From Pseudomonadota bacterium (GTDB lineage Bacteria; Pseudomonadota; Alphaproteobacteria; Caulobacterales; Caulobacteraceae): 15,539 nucleotides of DNA. The stretch covers positions 1 to 15,539 of the forward strand of contig JAFAEC010000165.1 of assembly GCA_023424215.1 (NCBI GenBank), given 5' to 3'. This document shows positions 7,725 through 13,248 of the stretch, piece by piece. Made by a program: the position numbers and the translations under genes. Every line of letters begins with the position of its first letter. Position 1 is the first letter of the stretch. A model generated the notes under the pieces. It saw nothing but the letters and a program-made list of their open reading frames with translations. It was not told the origin of the DNA and searched no databases.

Positions 7725-8597
7725 ATGACCGCCTTCGTCGACCGCCACTGGACCAGCGCCGACGGCCTGCGCCTCTACGCCCGCGACTACGCCGCCGCCG
7801 CCGGCCCGGCGAAGCTGCCGGTGATCGCCATCCACGGCCTGACGCGCAACTCGGCCGACTTCGGGGCCATCGCCCCGCTGATCGCCCAGTCAGGCCGCCG
7901 GGTGCTGGCCATCGACGTGCGCGGCCGCGGCCGCTCCGACCGCGCGCCCGATCCGATGACCTACCAGCCGGCGACCTATGCGAAGGACGTCCTCGACCTG
8001 CTCCAGCAGGCCGGGATCGAGCGGGCGGTCTTCCTCGGCACCTCCATGGGCGGGCTGATCACCATGGCGCTGGCCGCGATCCGCTCGAAGGCCATCGCCG
8101 CGGCGATCATCAACGACGTCGGGCCCGAGGTGGCGAAGGAAGGCCTCGCCCGCATCGCGTCCTACACCGGCCAGCCCGTCGACACTCCGAGCTGGAACGA
8201 GGCCGCGGCCTACGCCCGGCGCACCAACGAGGTCGCCTTCCCGCACTACAGCGACGCCGACTGGGCCGCCTTCGCCCGCCGGGTGTTCACCGAGGGCCCC
8301 GACGGCGCGCCGATCCTCGACTATGACCCGGACATCATGGTCCCGATCAAGGCGGCGGGAACGAAGGCGTTGGTCCCCAGCCTGTGGCCCATGTTCGGCC
8401 GGCTGGCTCGCGGCCGTCCTGTGCTGCTGGTCCGCGGCGAGACCTCCGACCTGCTCAGCCCGGCCATCGCCGCGAAGATGCGCAAGCGCGCCCCGAAGAT
8501 GGACTTCGTCGAGGTCCCCGGCGTCGGCCACGCCCCCATGCTCGACGAGCCCGAGGCCAAGGCGGCGATCTTCCCGTTTTTGGGGGAGGTGGACTGA
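7725..8597 (+). CDS. Alpha/beta-fold hydrolase
   Basis: This 290-residue cytosolic protein has the alpha/beta hydrolase fold. Visible are the oxyanion-hole segment IAIHGLTRNSADF (34-46), LAIDVRGRGRSD (61-72), the nucleophile elbow GTSMGG (105-110, Ser107), the acid in RGETSDLLS (237-245, probably Asp242) and the catalytic His in VPGVGHAPML (264-273, His269). The triad is complete, so activity is expected. The closest relatives by eye are general hydrolases or esterases of the 3-oxoadipate enol-lactonase / epoxide hydrolase type; the substrate cannot be read from sequence. The ATG at 7725 has GGAG six bases upstream (7715-7718). It lies 75 bases after the phosphatase gene and faces nadE. Its stop runs within a few bases into the heptameric inverted repeat. 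Confidence 0.9.
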   Translation: MTAFVDRHWTSADGLRLYARDYAAAAGPAKLPVIAIHGLTRNSADFGAIAPLIAQSGRRVLAIDVRGRGRSDRAPDPMTYQPATYAKDVLDLLQQAGIERAVFLGTSMGGLITMALAAIRSKAIAAAIINDVGPEVAKEGLARIASYTGQPVDTPSWNEAAAYARRTNEVAFPHYSDADWAAFARRVFTEGPDGAPILDYDPDIMVPIKAAGTKALVPSLWPMFGRLARGRPVLLVRGETSDLLSPAIAAKMRKRAPKMDFVEVPGVGHAPMLDEPEAKAAIFPFLGEVD

Positions 8598-8600
8598 GAA

Positions 8601-8717
8601 GAGGCAGTAGGGAGTAGGAATTAGGAATTGGCGGAAGGCGCTCGAGGCCTGCTCCGCCGCAGGCCCCTTCCCTGCTCCCTAATTCCTAACTCCTAATTCC
8701 TACTCCCTGACTGCCTC
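8601..8717. repeat. Long inverted repeat of heptamers between convergent genes, possible bidirectional terminator
   Basis: The left arm (8601-8629) and right arm (8681-8717) are inverted copies beginning GAGGCAGT and continuing AGGGAGTAGGAATTAGGA; the right arm has an extra C and an extra heptamer. Both arms are runs of a seven-base unit, roughly KTAGGRA (GTAGGGA, GTAGGAA, TTAGGAA). Between them is a clean hairpin, GGCCTGC-TCCGCC-GCAGGCC (8646-8665). The element is strikingly AT-rich for this genome. It starts 3 bases after the hydrolase stop and ends inside the nadE stop codon, so both transcripts would run into the same sequence and could form a stem of about 25 bp. No U-tract follows, so intrinsic termination is possible but unproven. 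Confidence 0.85.
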
Positions 8718-10773
8718 ACCCTTCCGGCACGTTCGCGTCCAGCTCGTCCAGCCACACTCGCGCCGTGCTGTCCGAGGGCGCCCGCCAGTCGCCGCGTGGG
8801 CTGAGCGACCCGCCGGTGACGACCTTTGGCCCATTCGGCAGGGCCGAACGCTTGAACTGGGCGGTCTGGAAGAAGCGGACGAGGAATTTGCGCAGCCAGT
8901 GCTTGATGGTGGCCAGGTCGTATTCGACCTTCTCGTCGTCTGGCGTCCCCGCCGGCCAGTCCCCGCGCGAGGCGTCGCGCCAGGCCTCGTGGCAGAGATA
9001 CGCGACCGTCGACGGCTTCAGGCCGTAGCGGGTGATCTGGAACAGGAAGAAGTCGTTCAGCGGATAGGGGCCGACCGTCCCCTCGGTCGACTGCAGCCTG
9101 CCGTCGGTCGAGGGCACCAGCTCGGGCGAGATCTCCTGACCGAGGATGTCGCGCAGCACCGGTGCCGCCCCGGCCCCGACCAGTTCGCGGTCGGCCACCC
9201 AGCGGATCAGGTGGCGGATCAGCGTCTTCGCCACCCCGCCGTTGACGTTGTAGTGGCTCATGTGGTCGCCGACGCCGTAGGTGGCCCAGCCCAGCGCCAG
9301 CTCCGACAGGTCGCCGGTGCCCAGCACGAAGGCGCCGTTCTGGTTGGCCAGCCGGAAAAGGTAGTCGGTGCGCAGCCCGGCCTGGACGTTCTCGAAGGTG
9401 ATGTCGTGGACCGGCTCGCCGCTGGCGAACGGGTGGCCGATGCCCTCAAGCATGGTCATCGCCGTCGGGCGGATGTCGATCTCCTCGCCCGTGATCCCCA
9501 GCGCCTTCATCAGCGCCCAGGCGTTCGACCTGGTCCCCTCCGAGGTGGCGAAGCCGGGCATGGTGTAGCCGAGGATGCCGGTGCGCGGCAGGCCGAGGCG
9601 GTCGAAGGCGCGGCAGGCGACCAGCAGGGCCTGGGTCGAATCCAGCCCGCCCGAGACGCCTATGACGAGTCGCTGGCCGTTGGTCGCCTTCATCCGGCGC
9701 ATCAGCCCCTGCACCTGGATGTTGAAGGCCTCGTAGCAGTCCTGGTCCAGCCGCGCCGGGTCGTCGGGCACGAAGGGGAAGCGATCCAGCGGACGGCGCA
9801 ACGGCCCGTCCGTCCGGCCCTCGCCCGTCTCGAACAGCACCCGCTCGAACACATAGCCGTCCAGCTCGTCGCGGGCGCAGTCGGCGAAGGTGCCGTTGCG
9901 CAGCCGGTCCAGCCCGATGCGCTCGATGTCCACGTCGGCGACGGTCAGGTGGCTTTCCAGCGCGAACCGCTCACCGCTGGCCAGGCAGGCGCCAAGCTCG
10001 TGGATGGTCGCCTGCCCGTCCCAGGCGAGGTCGGTGGTCGACTCGCCCCAGCCCGAGGCGGCGAAGACATAGGCGGCCATGGCCCGGGCCGACTGACTGG
10101 CGCACAGCAGGGCCCGCTCGTCGGCCTTGCCGATGACGATGTTGGACGCCGACAGGTTGAGCAGGATGCGCGCGCCCGACAGCGCCTGTCGCGTCGAAGG
10201 CGGCAGCGGGGCCCAGTAGTCCTCGCAGATCTCCACCGCGAACACGAAGCCCGGCCGATCCGCCGCCTCGAACAGCAGGTCGACGCCGAACGGAACTTCG
10301 TCCTCGCCCAGCGTCATGGCGCCGTCCTGGCTGGACACGTCGCCGCCGGCCGAGAACCAGCGCTTTTCGTAATACTCCCGATAGTTCGGCAGATAGGTCT
10401 TGGGGACCACGCCCAGCACCCGGCCGTTCCCCAGCACCACGGCGCAGTTGTAGAGCCGGTCGTCGCGGCGCAGCGGCGCGCCGACCACCGCGACCACGCC
10501 GGCCTCGGCCGTCACGGACGCCAGCCGCCCGATCTGCCGCTCCACCTCGTCCAGCAGCGCCCCCTGCATCACGAGGTCGTCGATGGCGTAGGCCGACAGG
10601 CTGAGCTCCGGGAACACCAGCAGCTCCACCCCCTCGCCCGCCGCCCGTTCGATCAGGGCGACATGTTCGTCGGCGTTGGCGACGGGATCGGCCGTGTGCA
10701 CCACCGGCGTGGCGGCGGCCACGCGCACGAAGCCGTGGGTGGTTGGGGACTGGAACGGGGGGGCGTCGGCCAA
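8716..10773 (-). CDS. nadE: Glutamine-dependent NAD+ synthetase
   Basis: This 685-residue two-domain enzyme catalyses the last step of NAD+ synthesis, amidating deamido-NAD+ with ammonia from glutamine. The N-terminal nitrilase-type glutaminase has a complete triad: Glu56 in LVFPELSLSAY, Lys125 in VVPKTYLPNY and Cys183 in FAVEICEDYW. The C-terminal synthetase has the pyrophosphate loop SGGLDS (374-379) and the family segments TGDLSELALGWATYG and SHYNVNGGVAKTL. The frame stays open far upstream through antisense ftsY, but homology begins at about TTHGF. I choose the TTG at 10773 because AGGAAGGA lies 7 bases upstream and no ATG or GTG is suitably placed. It is divergent from ftsY across 99 bases. 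Its last bases overlap the heptameric inverted repeat. Confidence 0.95.
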   Translation of the reverse strand: MADAPPFQSPTTHGFVRVAAATPVVHTADPVANADEHVALIERAAGEGVELLVFPELSLSAYAIDDLVMQGALLDEVERQIGRLASVTAEAGVVAVVGAPLRRDDRLYNCAVVLGNGRVLGVVPKTYLPNYREYYEKRWFSAGGDVSSQDGAMTLGEDEVPFGVDLLFEAADRPGFVFAVEICEDYWAPLPPSTRQALSGARILLNLSASNIVIGKADERALLCASQSARAMAAYVFAASGWGESTTDLAWDGQATIHELGACLASGERFALESHLTVADVDIERIGLDRLRNGTFADCARDELDGYVFERVLFETGEGRTDGPLRRPLDRFPFVPDDPARLDQDCYEAFNIQVQGLMRRMKATNGQRLVIGVSGGLDSTQALLVACRAFDRLGLPRTGILGYTMPGFATSEGTRSNAWALMKALGITGEEIDIRPTAMTMLEGIGHPFASGEPVHDITFENVQAGLRTDYLFRLANQNGAFVLGTGDLSELALGWATYGVGDHMSHYNVNGGVAKTLIRHLIRWVADRELVGAGAAPVLRDILGQEISPELVPSTDGRLQSTEGTVGPYPLNDFFLFQITRYGLKPSTVAYLCHEAWRDASRGDWPAGTPDDEKVEYDLATIKHWLRKFLVRFFQTAQFKRSALPNGPKVVTGGSLSPRGDWRAPSDSTARVWLDELDANVPEG

Positions 10774-10780
10774 GGCGCGG

Positions 10781-10788
10781 TCCTTCCT
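10781..10788 (-). promoter_or_regulatory. Strong ribosome binding site deciding the TTG start of nadE
   Basis: On the minus strand AGGAAGGA stands 7 bases before the TTG at 10773-10771. It is the best Shine-Dalgarno match near the beginning of nadE homology and is the reason for preferring a TTG start over in-frame upstream codons. Confidence 0.75.
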
Positions 10789-10805
10789 GCGGTCAAGCTC
10801 GTATA

Positions 10806-10859
10806 CGGCCAAAGCGGCGCGCTCGCCACGATTGGCCGTGACCTGCAAACCCTTGGCCG
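10806..10859. promoter_or_regulatory. Three TTGGCCG motifs in the nadE/ftsY divergent promoter region
   Basis: TTGGCCG occurs on the plus strand at 10832-10838 and 10853-10859, 21 bases apart (two helical turns), and on the minus strand at 10806-10812. All lie in the 99-base divergent gap. They could be operator half-sites for one regulator; no regulator is identified. Confidence 0.35.
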
Positions 10860-10866
10860 CTAAAGC
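10838..10866 (+). promoter_or_regulatory. Candidate sigma-73-type promoter of ftsY
   Basis: GCTAAAGC (10859-10866) matches seven of eight positions of the Caulobacter housekeeping -10 consensus GCTANAWC. GTGACCT (10838-10844) is a partial match to the -35 TTGACGS. The spacer is 14 bases, within the usual 10-14. Transcription would start at about 10872-10873, on the ftsY ATG itself. Confidence 0.4.
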
Positions 10867-10872
10867 GGGTTC

Positions 10873-11808
10873 ATGACCGACACCGGGAAAAAGGGCTGGT
10901 TCTCCCGCCTGACCGAGGGCCTCAGCCGCTCCTCGAAGCAGATGACCGACCAGGTCGTCGCCGCCTTCGTCAAGGAGCCGCTCAGCGAACGCGCCCTCGA
11001 GCAGCTGGAAGAGCACCTGCTGGAGAGCGACCTGGGGCCCCCAGCCGCCGACCGCATCGTCGAGCGCTTCCGCGAGCTGCGCTTCTCGGCCGGCGCCGAC
11101 GAGCGCGAGGTCAAGGAGGCGCTGGCCGAGGCGGTGACCGCCGAACTGGTCGGCCACGAGGCGCGCTACGAGCCGCTGGCCGGGCCCAGGCCCTTCGTCA
11201 CCCTGTTCGTCGGCGTCAACGGCTCGGGCAAGACCACCACCCTCGGCAAGATCGCCGCCGACCTGACCGCCCAGGGCGCCAGGGTGATGATCGTCGCCTG
11301 CGACACCTTCCGCGCCGCGGCCCGCGAACAGCTCAAGGTCTGGGCCGAACGCTCGGGCGCCGCCTTCGAGAGCCGCCGCGACGGCGCCGATCCGGCGGGC
11401 CTCGCCTTCGACGCCTACACCCGGGCGAAGGCCGAGGGCTTCGACGTGGTGCTGATCGACACCGCCGGGCGGCTGCAGAACAAGTCCGCCCTGATGGACG
11501 AGCTGCTCAAGATCGTCCGCGTGCTCAAGAAGATCGACGCCGACGCTCCGCACGAGACCCTGCTGGTGCTCGACGCCACCGTCGGCCGCAATGCGCTGGA
11601 GCAGGAGAAGATCTTCGGCCGCACCGCCTACGTCTCCGGCATCGTCATGACCAAGCTGGACGGCACCGCCCGCGGCGGGGTGCTGGTGCCGGTCGCCCAG
11701 GCCTCCGACGCCCCGATCAAGCTGATCGGCGTCGGCGAGGGGATCGACGACCTGCAGCCGTTCGACGCCCGCGCCTTTTCCCGCTCCCTCGTGGGGCTTC
11801 AGGACTGA
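10873..11808 (+). CDS. ftsY: Signal recognition particle receptor FtsY
   Basis: SRP-family GTPase that docks the SRP-ribosome complex at the inner membrane for co-translational insertion. The N domain covers about 1-100 and the G domain 105-311. GTPase motifs are GVNGSGKTTT (114-123), DTFRAAAREQL (144-154, insertion-box region), DTAGR (196-200), TKLDG (260-264) and GVGEGIDDL (286-294). The acidic A domain of E. coli FtsY is absent, leaving only a short amphipathic N-terminus (GKKGWFSRLTEGL), which is common in Alphaproteobacteria and suffices for membrane contact. There is no real Shine-Dalgarno before the ATG at 10873; a -10-like GCTAAAGC lies seven bases upstream, suggesting a leaderless mRNA. 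yciB follows after 2 bases, so the two are co-transcribed. Confidence 0.97.
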   Translation: MTDTGKKGWFSRLTEGLSRSSKQMTDQVVAAFVKEPLSERALEQLEEHLLESDLGPPAADRIVERFRELRFSAGADEREVKEALAEAVTAELVGHEARYEPLAGPRPFVTLFVGVNGSGKTTTLGKIAADLTAQGARVMIVACDTFRAAAREQLKVWAERSGAAFESRRDGADPAGLAFDAYTRAKAEGFDVVLIDTAGRLQNKSALMDELLKIVRVLKKIDADAPHETLLVLDATVGRNALEQEKIFGRTAYVSGIVMTKLDGTARGGVLVPVAQASDAPIKLIGVGEGIDDLQPFDARAFSRSLVGLQD

Positions 11809-11810
11809 CC

Positions 11811-12446
11811 ATGGCCGACGCACCGACCGCCAGCGCCCGCCGGCGCGCCAACATCCGCCAGGCCGTCGACTTCGGCGCGCTGGTCGCCTTCATGGTCGCC
11901 TATGCGGTCAACCGCTTCGTGCGCGACCTCGACGGCGACGACGCCCTGGTCCAGGCCACCTGGGTGCTGGTCGGCGCCTCGCTGATCGCCCTCGTCGTCG
12001 GCTGGATCGCCGAGAAGCGGCTGGCCCCCCTGCCCCTGCTCACCGGCGGCTTCGCCCTGCTGTTCGGGACCCTGACCCTGCTGTTCAACGACCCGGTGCT
12101 GCTGAAGCTCAAGCTCACCATCCAGAATGGCCTGCTCGCCGTGGTTCTGCTCGGCTCCCTGCCGCTGCGCCGGTATCCGTTCAAATATCTGCTCGGCGAG
12201 GCCATCCGCATCACCGACGAGGGCTGGCGCGGCCTGACCCTGCGCTACGGCCTCTATTTCGCGGCGGTGGCGATCGTGAACGAGATCGTCTGGCGCACCC
12301 AGTCCGACGACGCCTGGGTCGCGTTCCGCGGCGGCCTGTGGGTCGCCTCCGCCGCCTTCGGCGTCTGGCAGGTGTTCTTCATCATGAAGCACCTGATCAA
12401 GGACGAGGAGCCGGCCGAACCGGTGTCGCCGGACACCGGCCTCTGA
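11811..12446 (+). CDS. yciB: Inner-membrane YciB (septation protein A / IspZ) family protein
   Basis: A 211-residue integral membrane protein of the YciB/IspZ family, linked in enterobacteria to cell-envelope synthesis and septation; its biochemical function remains uncertain. About six hydrophobic segments are visible (20-37, 49-67, 76-93, 104-118, 147-162, 174-193). Family hallmarks are the opening AVDFGALVAFMVAYAV, GGFALLFGTLTLLFNDPVLL with KLKLTIQN after it, and the conserved NEIVWRTQSDDAWVAFR (157-173). It begins 2 bases after ftsY, with AGGA in the last ftsY codons 6 bases before its ATG. The ftsY-yciB order recurs in Alphaproteobacteria. A perfect 8-bp hairpin (12420-12439) overlaps its last codons and may end the operon. 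Confidence 0.92.
   Translation: MADAPTASARRRANIRQAVDFGALVAFMVAYAVNRFVRDLDGDDALVQATWVLVGASLIALVVGWIAEKRLAPLPLLTGGFALLFGTLTLLFNDPVLLKLKLTIQNGLLAVVLLGSLPLRRYPFKYLLGEAIRITDEGWRGLTLRYGLYFAAVAIVNEIVWRTQSDDAWVAFRGGLWVASAAFGVWQVFFIMKHLIKDEEPAEPVSPDTGL
12420..12439 (+). terminator. Hairpin at the 3' end of yciB
   Basis: CCGGTGTC-GCCG-GACACCGG forms a perfect 8-bp stem with a 4-base loop within the last codons of yciB, 4 bases before the stop codon. It is followed by CCTCTGATCG, not a T-run, so it is at best a weak or Rho-assisted terminator or an mRNA 3'-end stabiliser. Confidence 0.35.
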
Positions 12447-12524
12447 TCGCGGTCCGGATCGTCCGTCGTCAAACCGTAAAAACCGGCTGCTAGCTCTGGC
12501 GTTGCAACCGAGGGGATACGGTTC

Positions 12525-13112
12525 ATGGTCAAGTCCGGCGACAAGACGAAACGGCCGCCCGGCCTGGACGGCTCGCCCAGCCATCTGATGCACCGGGCGC
12601 TGCAGCTGGCGCTCGACATCTATACCGAGGAGGCCGGCCCTGACGGCCTCACCCAGCGCCAGTTCGCCGTGCTCGAGGCGGCCAGCCGCAAGGCCGGCCT
12701 GACCCAGACCGATCTGGTCCGCGCCACCGGCATCGACCGCTCGACCCTCGCCGATCTGGTCGCCCGCATGACCGCGAAGGGGCTGCTGGAGCGCGAACGG
12801 TCGACGCTCGACGCCCGCGCCAAGGCGGTGCGGCTGTCGGCGGCGGGCGAGGCGGCGCTGGCGGCGGCGCGCCCCCGCGTCGAGGCCGCCGACAAGCGGA
12901 TCATGGCCCTGCTGCCCAAGGGCAAGCGCGGCGCCTTCCTCGAACTCCTCGCCGCTCTCGCCGGCGAGGCCGACGCCGCCCCGCTCAAGGCCAGGGCCGA
13001 GGCCAAGGCCGCGAAGAAGGCCGAACGCGAGGCGAAGAAGGCCGCCAAGGCCGGGAAGAAGTCCGGCAAGCCCGACAAGCCGAAGAAGTCCAGGGTGCTG
13101 GAAGCGGCCTGA
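12525..13112 (+). CDS. MarR family transcriptional regulator with basic Lys/Ala-rich tail
   Basis: A 195-residue DNA-binding protein. Residues 19-150 look like a MarR-type winged helix: HLMHRALQLALDIY (dimerisation helix), LTQRQFAVLEAA (42-53), the helix-turn-helix LTQTDLVRATGIDRSTLADL (59-78), the wing region LLERERSTLDARAKAVRLSA (87-106) and a long C-terminal helix. Residues about 154-195 form a low-complexity tail of Lys, Ala, Arg and Pro resembling histone H1-like proteins and likely to bind DNA non-specifically. The ATG at 12525 has GAGGGG (12510-12515) nine bases upstream. It stands alone: yciB ends 78 bases before and a convergent peptidase follows beyond repeat copy B. MarR proteins often repress themselves and a neighbour; no operator is obvious. 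The target and ligand are unknown. Confidence 0.88.
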   Translation: MVKSGDKTKRPPGLDGSPSHLMHRALQLALDIYTEEAGPDGLTQRQFAVLEAASRKAGLTQTDLVRATGIDRSTLADLVARMTAKGLLERERSTLDARAKAVRLSAAGEAALAAARPRVEAADKRIMALLPKGKRGAFLELLAALAGEADAAPLKARAEAKAAKKAEREAKKAAKAGKKSGKPDKPKKSRVLEAA

Positions 13113-13118
13113 CCCTCA

Positions 13119-13236
13119 TTCCTCCCCCGCAGGGGGAGGGGGACCATCCGAAGGATGGTGGAGGGGGAAAGGGGCGGCGGGAGGTCGGCCCCCTCCACCG
13201 CCGTTCCGGCGGTTCCCCTCCCCCTGCGGGGGAGGA
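13119..13236. repeat. Intergenic palindromic repeat, copy B
   Basis: The outer arms (13120-13145 and 13211-13236) are inverted repeats matching at 25 of 26 bases. Each arm holds its own hairpin (CCTCCCCC / GGGGGAGG). Inside are ACCATCC-GAA-GGATGGT (13143-13159), GGTGGAGGGGG (13157-13167) pairing with CCCCCTCCACC (13189-13199), and ACCGCCG-TTC-CGGCGGT (13197-13213). The same modules occur in copy A in the same orientation, with a different and longer centre there. The copy fills the gap between the convergent MarR-type and peptidase genes, 7 bases after the former's stop and 12 bases from the latter's. Confidence 0.92.
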
Positions 13237-13248
13237 TCTGGATGCGCC

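Noticed and set aside
8899..10863. 654-residue plus-strand frame opposite nadE
   Set aside because: No recognisable domain; nadE on the other strand shows every expected catalytic motif.
10774..11823. N-terminal extension of nadE through antisense ftsY
   Set aside because: The extension is a mirror of ftsY codons; NAD synthetase homology begins just after the TTG at 10773, which has a strong Shine-Dalgarno.
12489..12496. GCTAGCTC as a -10 element for the MarR-type gene
   Set aside because: It matches seven of eight consensus positions, but no acceptable -35 lies 10-14 bases upstream.
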